The notes beneath the pieces were generated by a model. That model did not search any database. It was not told the origin of the DNA and saw nothing but the letters and a program-made list of their open reading frames with translations. DNA of 64,000 bases from Hyphomicrobiales bacterium (GTDB lineage Bacteria; Pseudomonadota; Alphaproteobacteria; Rhizobiales; Rhizobiaceae): positions 248,001 through 312,000 of the forward strand of contig UBMP01000011.1 of NCBI GenBank assembly GCA_900466575.1, given 5' to 3'. The translations under genes were made by a program, and so were the position numbers. How positions within the stretch are numbered: the first letter of the stretch is position 1; every line of letters begins with the position of its first letter. This document shows positions 26,294-35,719 of the stretch, piece by piece.

Positions 26294-26580
26294 AGGTCAG
26301 GTTCCTGCCCGAGGCCGATCACGACGTCGATCGACTTTACAGCTTTTTGGTGGGACGCAACAAGTTGGCGGCTCAGAAGGCGATGTTGGCGATCGATCAG
26401 GCGCTGGTTCGACTTCAGGAAAATCCTTACATCGGCGTTGTAATGCGTGAACGCGCCGGGGATCGTCAATTGTCTATCCCTTTCGGAAGCGGTGCGTATG
26501 TCTTGCGTTACCGGCTGGACGAGGCGAAGGATTTGTTGATCGTCGTCAGGATTTGGCATGGTCGCGAGCAGCGACAGTAA
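26290..26580 (+). CDS. ParE/RelE-superfamily toxin
   Basis: 96 aa from GTG 26290, overlapping the antitoxin stop. Typical features are KVRFLPEADHDVDRLYSFL at the start, QENPYIGVVMRERAGDRQL in the middle and the closing strand LLIVVRIWHGREQRQ, which fits the ParE branch (gyrase poison) better than RelE (ribosomal nuclease). It forms a complete second TA module of the window, placed between ureC and ureE. Confidence 0.82.
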   Translation: MKVRFLPEADHDVDRLYSFLVGRNKLAAQKAMLAIDQALVRLQENPYIGVVMRERAGDRQLSIPFGSGAYVLRYRLDEAKDLLIVVRIWHGREQRQ

Positions 26581-26602
26581 TGGATCATTCGAGAGGAATT
26601 TC

Positions 26603-27211
26603 ATGATTGCCTGGGCACTCTTCATTCCGGCCTGTTTCGCGCTGAACTGTGCGCCGGGACCCAATAACATGCTGGCCTTTTCCAACGCGGCCCGGCTCGG
26701 CTTTGTCACGGCCTGCCTCGGCGGGCTTGGGCGGGTGCCGGCCTTCGCAGCGCTGATCGGAGTGACCGTATTGGGGCTGGGGGCAGTGCTTGCGGCCTCC
26801 GCCGAGGCGTTTCTGGTTATCAAGATCGCGGGTGCCATCTATCTTGTCTATACGGGCATTCAGATGCTTCTCAAGGCGCGGAAGTTTGCCGAGATGCAGT
26901 CCGGCGATGTGGCACTCAAGGCGCTGATGCGGCGGGATTTTGCGATGGCGATTGCCAATCCGAAGGCGATTGCGATCTTCACGGCTTTCTTCCCGCAGTT
27001 TCTCGATCCTTCCGTGCCGGCCTGGACGCAACTCCTGCAGATGGGCGCGGTGTTCCTCGTTCTGGAGGTTTTGGCGGTGGCGCTTTACGCGGCTGCGGGT
27101 GCGGCTCTCGGTCGGTTCATCAAATCTGCGCGCGTGTTCGTCAACCTCAATCGCGTGGTCGGCGGTGCGCTCATCGCGGCCGGCGGTTCTATGGCGTTGA
27201 CGCGCCATTGA
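26603..27211 (+). CDS. LysE/RhtB-family amino acid exporter
   Basis: 202 aa with about six membrane helices. The family hallmark NCAPGPNNMLAFSNAARLGF lies near the N-terminus and ANPKAIAIFTAFFPQFLDPS in the middle. It exports amino acids or similar small molecules; the substrate is unknown. ATG 26603 has GAGAGG upstream. It starts 22 bases behind the ParE-like toxin gene. Confidence 0.9.
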   Translation: MIAWALFIPACFALNCAPGPNNMLAFSNAARLGFVTACLGGLGRVPAFAALIGVTVLGLGAVLAASAEAFLVIKIAGAIYLVYTGIQMLLKARKFAEMQSGDVALKALMRRDFAMAIANPKAIAIFTAFFPQFLDPSVPAWTQLLQMGAVFLVLEVLAVALYAAAGAALGRFIKSARVFVNLNRVVGGALIAAGGSMALTRH

Positions 27212-27255
27212 TCTCCTGCCACTGAAATTCTCGAGGAAAACGTCGAGGAGCTGCG

Positions 27256-27552
27256 ATGATCTACGTGATTGCAACCGTCACCCTGAAGCCCGGTACCGTG
27301 GAGGCCTTTGCGGCTGCGGCTGCGCCTTGCCTCATCGGCACGCGCGCGGAGGAGGGCAATATTTCCTACGACCTCCACCGTCGTGAAGGCGAGCCGAATA
27401 CGCTTGTCTTCGTCGAGCGATGGGAAAGCCGCGAGCATCTGAAGGCGCATTTTTCCGCGCCGCATATGCTCGTCTATCGTGAGGCGACGAAGGATATGGT
27501 GGTCGATCGCATGATCGAAGTCGTCGAACCGGCAAAGGTGGACAATTTGTAA
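27256..27552 (+). CDS. ABM-domain (YgiN-like) putative monooxygenase
   Basis: 98 aa. A single antibiotic-biosynthesis-monooxygenase (dimeric alpha-beta barrel) domain: MIYVIATVTLKPGTVEAF, EEGNISYDLHRREGEPNTLV, FVERWESREHLKAHFSAPHM. Family members act on quinones or other small aromatics without a cofactor, or have no known reaction. A GAGGAG ribosome site precedes the ATG. Confidence 0.85.
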   Translation: MIYVIATVTLKPGTVEAFAAAAAPCLIGTRAEEGNISYDLHRREGEPNTLVFVERWESREHLKAHFSAPHMLVYREATKDMVVDRMIEVVEPAKVDNL

Positions 27553-27660
27553 TCTGCCGATGTGCGTGCAGTGCAACATTTTTGTCATGTTTGGCGCCGA
27601 GGCGTCTTGCCATTCGTCATGCAATTGGATTTGATTTCACGCAGTTGCGGAAAGGTTTCC

Positions 27661-28128
27661 ATGTTACGCGCGATCTCGGTCCTGGCTCCCGGAGAGCCGC
27701 ATTCGCCGCCAGTTGATACTGTGGTGCTGCCCCATGACGGACGGCACTTGCGGCGCAAGCTGCTTCATCCCCAAAACGGCGGCATGGTGATGCTGGATCT
27801 GAAGGAAACCGTGATGCTTGCTGACGGCGACCTGCTGTCGCTGGATGACGGAACCTGTCTCAAGGTTGTGGCAGCGGAAGAGGAACTTCTCGAAATCGTC
27901 CCGCGCGACCGGTTACATCTGATCGAACTCGCGTGGCATCTCGGCAACCGGCATCTCGCCGCGCAGGTGGAAGAGGGGCGCATTCTCATCCTCCGCGACC
28001 ATGTCATCGAGGATATGCTGACCGGCCTGGGTGCTGCCGTCCGTCATATCCGCGAACCTTTCCAGCCGGTGCGCGGCGCTTATCACTCCGGAGGGCATGG
28101 ACATGCACATGGCCATCACCACCACTGA
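27661..28128 (+). CDS. ureE: Urease accessory protein UreE (nickel chaperone)
   Basis: 155 aa from ATG 27661 (GGAAAGG upstream). The N-terminal domain ([20 protein letters not shown]) and C-terminal metal-binding domain ([16 protein letters not shown], with the conserved HLGNRH) are clear. It ends in a His-rich nickel-storage tail, [14 protein letters not shown]. It hands nickel to UreG. The tail-coding bases overlap the start of ureF by 26 bases. Confidence 0.95.
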   Translation: MLRAISVLAPGEPHSPPVDTVVLPHDGRHLRRKLLHPQNGGMVMLDLKETVMLADGDLLSLDDGTCLKVVAAEEELLEIVPRDRLHLIELAWHLGNRHLAAQVEEGRILILRDHVIEDMLTGLGAAVRHIREPFQPVRGAYHSGGHGHAHGHHHH

Positions 28129-28801
28129 ACGCCGCCACACGACGGCGCTGATCCGCCTGATGACCTGGCTGTCGCCGGCTTTTCCTATCGGGGCATTTGC
28201 CTATTCCGGCGGGCTGGAGCGGGCGATCGCCGATCGTCGCATCCGTGACCGCGCCGGACTTCATACATGGCTCGACGGGCTGATGGGCCACGGCGCGATG
28301 AAAACGGATGCGATCTTCTTTTCGCTGAGCTACCGCGCCTGTGGCGAAGCCATACTGGCGGAGATCAACGATTTGGCACTGGCGCTTGCCGGGTCGGCCG
28401 AGCGGCTTGCAGAGACCGTTTCGCTTGGCACGGCCTTTGTCGATGCGGCCCGTGACTGGCCGCATCCGGCGCTGCAGGATATCCGGGCGCGCGCTGGCGG
28501 ACGGGTCGTCTATCCCGTTGCGGCGGGCGCGATTGCGGGGGCGAATGAGACCGGTCTGGAGGCTGGTCTTGCCGCTTATCTGCATGCCAACCTCAGCCAG
28601 CTCGTGTCGGTCGCCATTCGCTGTGGGGTGATCGGCCAAAGAGAGGGTGTCGGGTTGCTCGCCTCGTTTGAAGATCATGTTGCTTCGCTTGCCGGCGAGC
28701 TCACTGACTGCACGGAAGGGGATCTTGGCTCGGCCGCATTCATGGCCGAGATCTCGTCTCTGAAACACGAGACGCAGACGACGCGGCTTTTCCGCTCCTG
28801 A
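28103..28801 (+). CDS. ureF: Urease accessory protein UreF
   Basis: 232 aa. ATG 28103 has GGAGGG 8 bases upstream; nearby ATGs at 28097 and 28109 are alternatives. Family motifs: [20 protein letters not shown], the [20 protein letters not shown] block, and [13 protein letters not shown] near the end. UreF bridges UreD and UreG in the nickel-insertion complex. The start lies inside the His-tail codons of ureE. Confidence 0.95.
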   Translation: MHMAITTTERRHTTALIRLMTWLSPAFPIGAFAYSGGLERAIADRRIRDRAGLHTWLDGLMGHGAMKTDAIFFSLSYRACGEAILAEINDLALALAGSAERLAETVSLGTAFVDAARDWPHPALQDIRARAGGRVVYPVAAGAIAGANETGLEAGLAAYLHANLSQLVSVAIRCGVIGQREGVGLLASFEDHVASLAGELTDCTEGDLGSAAFMAEISSLKHETQTTRLFRS

Positions 28802-28889
28802 TAACTGTCTGACTCTTTGTTTGTTGCCAATCAGGGCGGAAAAGCGTGATACAGCCTTTGCTGGAATTGCTTAACTGGAGAACGCTCCC

Positions 28890-29501
28890 ATGAAATCGCA
28901 GAACGGTCCGCTCAGGGTGGGCATTGGTGGCCCGGTGGGGTCCGGCAAGACGGCGCTGACGGCGGAGCTTTGCAAGGCGATGCGCGGGGACTACTCCGTC
29001 GCCGTCGTCACCAATGACATCTATACGCGCGAGGACGCGGATGCGCTGGTGCGCATGCAGGCGCTGACGTCGGATCGGATTGTAGGGGTCGAGACCGGCG
29101 GATGTCCGCATACCGCCATCCGCGAGGACGCTTCTATCAATCTCCAGGCGATTTCCGGTCTCAACCAGCGCTTTCCCGATCTCGATGTCGTCTTCATCGA
29201 ATCGGGCGGTGACAATCTCGCGGCGACCTTTTCGCCCGACCTTGCCGACATCACGATCTATGTCATCTCGGTCTGCCAGGGCGAGGAAATCCCACGCAAG
29301 GGCGGGCCGGGGATCACCCGCTCCGACCTGCTCGTCATCAACAAGGCCGATCTGGCGCCGCATGTCGATGTCGATCTTGGAGTGATGGATCGGGACGCAA
29401 CGAAACAGCGCGCGGGCCGGCCATTCGTATTTTCAAACATGAAGCGGGGCGAAGGGGTCGGCGCGATCGTCGATTTTCTGAAGGAGCAGGGCGGGCTCTG
29501 A
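28890..29501 (+). CDS. ureG: Urease accessory GTPase UreG
   Basis: 203 aa cytosolic GTPase. The P-loop [11 protein letters not shown] carries Lys20; the switch region [12 protein letters not shown] and the nickel-binding [13 protein letters not shown] (Cys-Pro-His) are intact, followed by [15 protein letters not shown] and the guanine-specificity [11 protein letters not shown]. It is the last gene of the urease set. Confidence 0.97.
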   Translation: MKSQNGPLRVGIGGPVGSGKTALTAELCKAMRGDYSVAVVTNDIYTREDADALVRMQALTSDRIVGVETGGCPHTAIREDASINLQAISGLNQRFPDLDVVFIESGGDNLAATFSPDLADITIYVISVCQGEEIPRKGGPGITRSDLLVINKADLAPHVDVDLGVMDRDATKQRAGRPFVFSNMKRGEGVGAIVDFLKEQGGL

Positions 29502-29547
29502 TTTCGCGCGGCCGTCGAAGTCCTTCCTCACCGCCTCACAAAATAGT

Positions 29548-29588
29548 GGGGCGGCCCGCTTCTTCTTTCGAAGAAAACAAACCGCCCC
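29548..29588. terminator. Putative terminator hairpin after ureG
   Basis: Outer arms GGGGCGG (29548-29554) and CCGCCCC (29582-29588) with an inner stem TTCTT/AAGAA (29563-29575). It lies between convergent ureG and the CRP/FNR-type gene and has no classical T-run, so the call is tentative. Confidence 0.4.
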
Positions 29589-29686
29589 GTCCACCCCCGT
29601 GGAAACTTTTCAGGTCTCAAGCACTGTTGGTCCGTTCGGACGCAACCATGCTCTAAGCCATCGTATCTATGCGTCGCGCCGAGGCG

Positions 29687-30370
29687 CTAGAAATTTCTCA
29701 ACGCGTTGATATCGCCGATCTCGATAATGCGGCCGTGCACGCTGACCCCGGCCGACTTCAGCGCCGAGAAGGCGCGTGAGAGCGCTTCGGGCGCAAGACC
29801 CAGCTTGCCGGCCAGCAGGCTCTTCTGGAACGGCAACCGGAAACGAGCGGAGTTCGCATTTTCCGGGCAGTTCTGCAGGATGAAGTTGGCGACGCGCTGC
29901 GGCGCTGTGTGCAGCCGGTCGTCAGCCACGCATTCCAGAGCCTGGTCGAGATTGCGCGACAGCGAGGCCATCAGCGCGATCCCGATCGCAGGGTCCTGGG
30001 AGGCAAACTGCTTGATCTTGTCGACCTCATAGCGCGCCAGCGTTACGGCCTCTGCCGTCTGCGCGCAGAAGCGGTGCGTGCCGCCGTTGAACATCACGCC
30101 TTCGGCGAAGGTTTCGCCCGGTCCATAGATGCCGATATCGGCTTCGCGGCCATCCTTGCTCAACCGGAAGAGACGGACGAAGCCGGTCAGCACGGTGTAG
30201 AAATAGTTTGCCTTCTCGCCTTGCTTGAAGATCGGATCACGCGCCTCGTGGCTCGCCACGGTCACATGGTCGACAATCTTGACGGCCGTCGCGGACGGCA
30301 GTTCGCTGAGGAAATAGGATCGCAGAAGAATCTCTTTTTCGCGAACGTTCAATTTCAAGACCTTGATCAC
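29687..30370 (-). CDS. CRP/FNR-family transcription regulator
   Basis: 227 aa from GTG 30370 (GGGGGA upstream). A cyclic-nucleotide-binding-type beta-roll (~25-140: FKQGEKANYFYTVLTGFVRL, GETFAEGVMFNGG) is followed by a CRP-type helix-turn-helix (~155-220: QKSLLAGKLGLAPEALSRAF, SALKSAGVSVHGRIIEI). No N-terminal Cys cluster is present, so it is not an iron-sulphur FNR. It is closer in style to the NnrR/DNR group that senses NO or related signals, but this is inference. A consensus FNR/FixK box lies 150 bases upstream. Confidence 0.88.
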   Translation of the reverse strand: MIKVLKLNVREKEILLRSYFLSELPSATAVKIVDHVTVASHEARDPIFKQGEKANYFYTVLTGFVRLFRLSKDGREADIGIYGPGETFAEGVMFNGGTHRFCAQTAEAVTLARYEVDKIKQFASQDPAIGIALMASLSRNLDQALECVADDRLHTAPQRVANFILQNCPENANSARFRLPFQKSLLAGKLGLAPEALSRAFSALKSAGVSVHGRIIEIGDINALRNF

Positions 30371-30522
30371 AGTTCAAATCCCCCGGCCTTATGGTGCGTC
30401 CCCGAAGGGCGAGCCATAGCGCAGCACTGCGTGGGCTTAATCCAGTCGCCCTATCTTCCGGTCGACCCATGCCACCCAACGCTGCATTGGTATCGTCATA
30501 CCGCGTTCAGGCGGGGTATTGT

Positions 30523-30536
30523 TTGATTTCGATCAA
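30523..30536. promoter_or_regulatory. FNR/FixK-type box (anaerobox)
   Basis: TTGATTTCGATCAA is an exact match to the TTGAT-N4-ATCAA consensus. The only downstream gene it can serve is the minus-strand CRP/FNR-type regulator (start 30370); on the other side lies only the end of the RND pump gene. It suggests oxygen- or NO-responsive control, perhaps autoregulation. Confidence 0.75.
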
Positions 30537-30549
30537 CTCCAAAATTGAT

Positions 30550-30575
30550 AAAGGCCGGATTTTCATCCGGCCTTT
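30550..30575 (-). terminator. Terminator after the RND pump gene
   Basis: Perfect 11-base arms AAAGGCCGGAT/ATCCGGCCTTT with a 4-base loop, 33 bases beyond the pump stop codon. On the minus strand it is followed by TATCAATTTT. Confidence 0.85.
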
Positions 30576-30607
30576 CGTTCTTTCTCGCCAATATCTGGTT
30601 AAACCGC

Positions 30608-33600
30608 TTATTCAGCCGCGAGATTTGGTAATGCCCTGATATTGCTGGCTGCGCGATTGGAGGCTTCCTTGTCGGCGCGCTCCTCCAGCGCCGCAAGCCG
30701 TTCCGTGAGCGACTGCACGGTCCGGTCTGTCTCGGCGACCGCTGCGCCGAGTTCCCCGGTCGTCGGTGGCGTTTCTTCCACCTCCTTCTGGCCGATAAGG
30801 CGGCCGAAGACCCAGCCAAGCAGGCGGGAGAGGTCGTCCATGATGATGAAGAACGACGGGACGACGACGAGCGAAAGCACCGTTGAAACGATGATGCCGC
30901 CGATCACCGCAATCGCCATCGGTGCGCGGAAGGCACCACCTTCGCCCACGCCGAGCGCCGATGGCAGCATGCCCGCCGACATGGCAATCGACGTCATGAC
31001 GATGGGGCGCGCGCGCTTGCGACCGGCCTCAACGATGGCCACCAGACGATCCATGCCTTTGTGGCGCATCTCGATGGCGAAATCGACAAGCAGGATGGCG
31101 TTCTTCGTCACAATGCCCATGAGCATCAGGATACCGATCAGCACGGGCATGGAGAGGGCGTTGCCGGTGAGAATCAGGCCCGCCGCCACGCCGCCGATGG
31201 CGAGCGGCAGCGAGAACAGGATGGTGAAGGGCTGGATCACGTCCTTGAAGAGCAGGATGAGAACCATCAGCACCAGGAGCAGGCCGAGAAGCATCGCGTT
31301 GACGAAGTTCTGGACCATCTCGTTCTGCACCTTGGCGTCGCCGCTTTCCTTGAAGATGACGTCGCTGGGCAGTTTGACTTCCTTGGCAGCCGCCTTGAAG
31401 CGGTCGGAGGCCGTGTTCAGCGCGACGCCTTGCGGCAGGTCGGCGCCGATCGTCACAACGCGCTGGCGATCCTCACGCTTGATCGAGCTCGGCCCCTCGG
31501 AGAAGACCACGTCGGCAACGCTGGTCAGCGGCACGGTTGCGCCGGTCGCCGTCTTCAGGCGGATGGCCTTGATCGCAGCAAGATCCTTGCGCATGTCGAT
31601 GTCATACATGACGCGTATCGGGATCTGCCGGCTATCCAGCGAAATCTTCGGCAGCGCTGCGTCCGCGTCACCGATGGTGGCGACGCGCAGGCTTTCGGCT
31701 ATCTGCTGGGTCGTGATGCCGAGGCGGGCGATCTGGTCGGAATGCGGCAGCACACGCAGTTCGGTGCGTGGCACGGAACCTTCGGAGCTCACGTTCGCCA
31801 GAACGCTTTCCTGGCGCAGGCGCGATTCCAGCATGGCCACGGATTTGTTCAGGTCTTCGGAATTGCTCGAGAGCACGTTGAAGGCGAGGTCGCGATCACC
31901 GCGGTCGTTCAGCCGCTGCAGGCGCACGTCGGGAATTTCCTTCAGCTTTGCGAAGACTTCCTTCTCGATATCCCACTGTGGTCGTGTGCGGCCCTCCGCG
32001 GTGACCTTGGGCAGATATTGCCCGATGAGCGGCAGGCGTCCGAAGAAGTCGTTCACCAGCGCAGTCACCAGCGATGTGTCGTGATGCTGAAGCAGCAAGG
32101 TCACCGTGGCGCGCGTGATCGAGAGGTCGCCCTTGGGCGACGAACCGCCGAGAACGAAGACATCCTGGACGCCCGCGATGTTCTTGACGAGACCGTAGAT
32201 ATTGTTTGTCGTCTGCTCGGTGTCGGCGAGCGACGCGCTCGGCGGCAGTTCGACGGAGAGCGTGACGCGGCCGGAATCTTCGGGTGGCAGGAAGCTACCC
32301 GGAACCTTGCTCAGGAGGATGATCGAACCGACGAGGAATGCGATGGCCGCCAGAAGCGTGGCGAAACGCGAATACCAGCGCCGGGTCGTCAGCGAGACGA
32401 GGCCGGAATAGGCCCGCATGATCCAGCCGTCCTTTTCCTCATGCTCGCCGCCGAGATCGGACGATCGCATCAGGTAGGCCGCCATCATGGGCGTGATGAG
32501 GCGCGCCACCGCGAGCGAGAAGAAGACCGAAAACGCCACAGTCAGGCCGAACTGGATGAAATACTGGCCCGGAATGCCCGGCATGAAGGAAACGGGGGCG
32601 AAGACCGCGATGATCGTGAAGGACGTCGCGATCACGGCGAGACCGATTTCGTCGGCCGCTTCGATAGCCGCGCGATAAGGCGTCTTGCCCATGTGGATGT
32701 GGCGGGCAATGTTCTCGATCTCCACGATCGCGTCATCGACCAGAATACCGGTCGCCAAGGTCAGCGCGAGGAAGCTGACGAGGTTCAGCGAGAAGCCCAT
32801 CAGGTCCATGATCCAGAAGGTCGGGATCGCGGAGAGCGGCAGGGCGACGGCGGCGATCAAGGTGGCGCGCCAGTTCCGCAGGAACAGGAAGACCACGAGG
32901 ACGGCCAGAAGTGCGCCTTCGATCAGCGTGTGGATGGCGGAATCATAGTTCCCGATGGTGAAGTAGACCGCGTCATCCACCAGTTCGATCTTGACGTTGG
33001 GGTTCTTCGCGCGGATGTCGACAAGCGATTTCTGCACCTCGTCGGCGACCGTCACTTCGCTGGCGCCCTTGGAGCGGAAGATGGCGAAGGTGACGACGGG
33101 GTTGCTGTCGAAGCGGGAAAATGAGACCGGCTCCTTATAGGTGTCGGTGATGGTGGCGAGATCCGAGAGCTTGACGAAGCGGCCACTCGGCAGCGCGATC
33201 GTCTTGCCTGCCAGCTGCTCGACCGAGCCGGCATCGCCCAGCGTGCGAATGGTCTGCTCGCCTCCGGCGATCTGGCCACGGCCCGAACCGAGATCGGTAT
33301 TTGTCAGCTTCAGCTGTGTGTTGATGTCGGAGGCGGAAACGCCGAGCGACTTCATCTTGAGCGGGTCGAGCTGGATATGAACCTCGCGGTCGGCGCCCCC
33401 GAAGCGGTCGATGCGTCCGACGCCCTCGGCGCTCTGCAAGGCGCGTTTGACTGTATCGTCGACGAACCAGGACAGCTCTTCCAGCGTCATATTGGGCGAG
33501 GAGACTGCATAGGTTTGGATCGCCTGACCCTCGACGTCGATCTTCTTGACCACGGGCTCATCGACGGAAGCAGGAAGCGAGGCCCTGACCCGGTCGACGG

Positions 33601-33931
33601 CGTCCTTGACGTCCTGCAGCGCCTGGTTTGTCGGCACTTCGATCTTGAACATGATCGCCGTCAGCGAATTGCCGTCGGTGACGTTGGACGTGATGGTATC
33701 GACACCGGCAATCCCGGCGACGGCATCCTCAACGATCTTGGTGACTTGCGTCTCCAGCTCGGTGGGGGCGGCACCACTCTGTGACACCGAGACCGAAATC
33801 ACCGGCACGTCGATATTGGGGAAGCGAGTGATGGGCAGCGTATTGAACGCGTGCATCCCCAGGACGACCAGCAGGAAAAACGCCAGAAGCGGCGCGACGG
33901 GATTGCGGATAGACCATGCCGAAAAGTTCAT
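30608..33931 (-). CDS. RND efflux pump, inner-membrane transporter (AcrB/HAE1 type)
   Basis: 1107 aa. A proton-driven multidrug-type exporter with 12 helices and two large periplasmic loops. The N-terminus NPVAPLLAFFLLVVLGMHAF, the porter motif PNIDVPVISVSVSQSGAAPT, the proton-relay Asp pair in GILVDDAIVEIEN (helix 4) and FMPGIPGQYF are typical. It is ~60 residues longer than AcrB because of a charged, coiled-coil-like C-terminal tail (ETDRTVQSLTERLAALEERA and beyond). It follows the adaptor gene by 16 bases. No outer-membrane factor gene is adjacent. Drug range is unknown. Confidence 0.94.
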   Translation of the reverse strand: MNFSAWSIRNPVAPLLAFFLLVVLGMHAFNTLPITRFPNIDVPVISVSVSQSGAAPTELETQVTKIVEDAVAGIAGVDTITSNVTDGNSLTAIMFKIEVPTNQALQDVKDAVDRVRASLPASVDEPVVKKIDVEGQAIQTYAVSSPNMTLEELSWFVDDTVKRALQSAEGVGRIDRFGGADREVHIQLDPLKMKSLGVSASDINTQLKLTNTDLGSGRGQIAGGEQTIRTLGDAGSVEQLAGKTIALPSGRFVKLSDLATITDTYKEPVSFSRFDSNPVVTFAIFRSKGASEVTVADEVQKSLVDIRAKNPNVKIELVDDAVYFTIGNYDSAIHTLIEGALLAVLVVFLFLRNWRATLIAAVALPLSAIPTFWIMDLMGFSLNLVSFLALTLATGILVDDAIVEIENIARHIHMGKTPYRAAIEAADEIGLAVIATSFTIIAVFAPVSFMPGIPGQYFIQFGLTVAFSVFFSLAVARLITPMMAAYLMRSSDLGGEHEEKDGWIMRAYSGLVSLTTRRWYSRFATLLAAIAFLVGSIILLSKVPGSFLPPEDSGRVTLSVELPPSASLADTEQTTNNIYGLVKNIAGVQDVFVLGGSSPKGDLSITRATVTLLLQHHDTSLVTALVNDFFGRLPLIGQYLPKVTAEGRTRPQWDIEKEVFAKLKEIPDVRLQRLNDRGDRDLAFNVLSSNSEDLNKSVAMLESRLRQESVLANVSSEGSVPRTELRVLPHSDQIARLGITTQQIAESLRVATIGDADAALPKISLDSRQIPIRVMYDIDMRKDLAAIKAIRLKTATGATVPLTSVADVVFSEGPSSIKREDRQRVVTIGADLPQGVALNTASDRFKAAAKEVKLPSDVIFKESGDAKVQNEMVQNFVNAMLLGLLLVLMVLILLFKDVIQPFTILFSLPLAIGGVAAGLILTGNALSMPVLIGILMLMGIVTKNAILLVDFAIEMRHKGMDRLVAIVEAGRKRARPIVMTSIAMSAGMLPSALGVGEGGAFRAPMAIAVIGGIIVSTVLSLVVVPSFFIIMDDLSRLLGWVFGRLIGQKEVEETPPTTGELGAAVAETDRTVQSLTERLAALEERADKEASNRAASNIRALPNLAAE

Positions 33932-33947
33932 CGTCCCCTCGCGCCCC

Positions 33948-35138
33948 TCAGTTCGTCGCTGCCGCGAGGGATTCGACCGGCTTCACGCGGTCGCCATCTC
34001 GCACGTAGGCACCCGCCTTGGCGACGACCTTGTCACCTGGCTGCAGGCCCTTGCTGATTTCGATATATTGTCCGTCCTGGATGCCTGTTTCGACCGGCAC
34101 GATGTGGACGACGTCGTCCCTGACGAGGCGAGCGGTTGTCGCGTCGCTGCTCGTGGTCACGGCTGTCACCGGAAGCGAAGGCGCGGTGCGTTCGGCTACG
34201 GTAATGTCGGCCTGCGCATACATTCCCGCGCGAACCGCGTCCGGGTTATCGATCTTCACTTCCACGGTGCCGAGGCGGGTCGTGGTGTTTACGGTTGGCT
34301 CGACCTTCAGCACGGTGCCGGCGATCTTCTTGCCGGACCCTGCGAGAGAAATGGTCACCTTCTGGTCCTTGGCAACCTTGAGAACGTCGTCTTCGGCAAG
34401 ATCAGCCTTCAGCTCGAGTGCTTCGTCGCGGATCAGCGTGAAGAGGGGCTGGCCGGCGCCGCTTGCAATCGCGCCGACTTTGGCGGTACGTGCCGAGATC
34501 ACACCATTGACCGGGGCCTTCACCTCGGTGCGGGAGAGTTTGAGGTCGATGTCGGCGATCTGCGCCTCGATCACCTTCATGTCGGCGGCATTCGCCTTGA
34601 TCGATTGTTCGGCCGAATTCAGCGAGGCTGCGGCCGAGGTTGCGGCGGCCTTCAGCTGATCGAGCTGCGCGGTGGAGATCGTCCCGGTCTTGGCCAGCGA
34701 TTCACCGCGACCAAGCTGGCGATTGGCTTCATCCAGATTGGTCTTGACCGAAAGACGCTGGGCCTCGGCCTGTGCGCCTGCGGCGACCACCTTCGCCTTG
34801 TTGGCCTCCAACTGGCTCTTCTGGAGGATCAGCGTGTCGTCCATGAGTGTGGCGAGCACGTCGCCTGCCTTGACCTTGTCGCCTACATCGGCCTTGAGGG
34901 TCTTGATCGACAGGCCTTCGACGAGCGGCTGCACATAGACTTCCTCGACCGGCTGAATGGTGCCGGAGGTCAGCACCCGATCGGTCAGCTTGCGCTCGGT
35001 GACGGTCGTTACCACGATCGAAGGCGCGTTGATCGCGGGTTTTTCCGCCTGAACTGCCGGCGCATCTTCTGCAAGCGCAGGCGCGGCCATCAGGATCGAG
35101 ACCGTTGCGAGCAGCCAGTTCACTTTCGAAGTCTTCAT
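33948..35138 (-). CDS. RND efflux periplasmic adaptor (membrane fusion protein)
   Basis: 396 aa from ATG 35138, chosen because AAGGG lies 6 bases upstream (an ATG two codons earlier is in frame). The signal peptide MKTSKVNWLLATVSILMAAP ends near ALA-ED. The lipoyl halves (VQPLVEGLSIKTLKADVGDK and KAPVNGVISARTAKVGAIAS) flank a long alpha-helical hairpin (~110-200), followed by beta-barrel and membrane-proximal domains (GDKVVAKAGAYVRDGDRV). It links the pump to an outer-membrane channel. First gene of the two-gene minus-strand operon. Confidence 0.93.
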   Translation of the reverse strand: MKTSKVNWLLATVSILMAAPALAEDAPAVQAEKPAINAPSIVVTTVTERKLTDRVLTSGTIQPVEEVYVQPLVEGLSIKTLKADVGDKVKAGDVLATLMDDTLILQKSQLEANKAKVVAAGAQAEAQRLSVKTNLDEANRQLGRGESLAKTGTISTAQLDQLKAAATSAAASLNSAEQSIKANAADMKVIEAQIADIDLKLSRTEVKAPVNGVISARTAKVGAIASGAGQPLFTLIRDEALELKADLAEDDVLKVAKDQKVTISLAGSGKKIAGTVLKVEPTVNTTTRLGTVEVKIDNPDAVRAGMYAQADITVAERTAPSLPVTAVTTSSDATTARLVRDDVVHIVPVETGIQDGQYIEISKGLQPGDKVVAKAGAYVRDGDRVKPVESLAAATN

Positions 35139-35681
35139 CCTCATCCCTTGTCCAACCCTCGGCCCGGTGTCTTCTGACACTCGCGGCACACCCTCTTTGT
35201 CCGTTCGCCCGTCTCAGCGTTTGCAGACGGGACGCCCCTCATTTGCAAGTCAAATTACGTATAGCGGTTACGTTTATAAGCATTGAAAAGGCGAGATAAA
35301 AAATCAACGTACGCTAAGTTTTCCATCGTGTGCGCACAAGGTCGGCAACAGCTGGAAAACAATCTCGCGGCATGTGGGGATCAACTGCTCAAATGACAAG
35401 AGAGTCAGTCCCACTCTGTACGCATTCTATTACAACATATCCGACTGCGATATTCCAGTCTTTTGCGGCACTGCAAAAAACCTTGTTCCGCCTGCCTTCA
35501 TCCCTGTTACGTCCGCGTGACACAAACGGTTTTGAACGAAATGCCGTCTGTCATTCGTCAAGTGGCATCGTTTGCATTTGACGAAGCGCGAAAGGCGAGC
35601 GCTGGGAATGCCAATCCCTCGGCATGCTTCAAGGAGATCATTACAGCGCGGGGGAGTGAACCTCAATCGGCAGGGAGATAG

Positions 35682-35706
35682 GCTCCTGCCAGAAGCTGGC
35701 AGGAGC
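35682..35706. repeat. 11-bp perfect inverted repeat
   Basis: GCTCCTGCCAG and CTGGCAGGAGC with an AAG loop. It lies ~175 bases beyond the ABC binding-protein gene and may be a second termination or mRNA-stability hairpin. Confidence 0.55.
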
Positions 35707-35719
35707 GAGATCGAAACGC

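Noticed and set aside
31061-33124. 687-codon open frame on the plus strand opposite the RND pump
   Set aside because: Antisense shadow of a conserved gene, with His/Asp/Gly/Gln-rich composition and no recognisable domain.
35463-35681. Short plus-strand frame of 72 codons in the 742-base gap
   Set aside because: No ribosome site, no family resemblance, and it runs through a hairpin; more likely non-coding.
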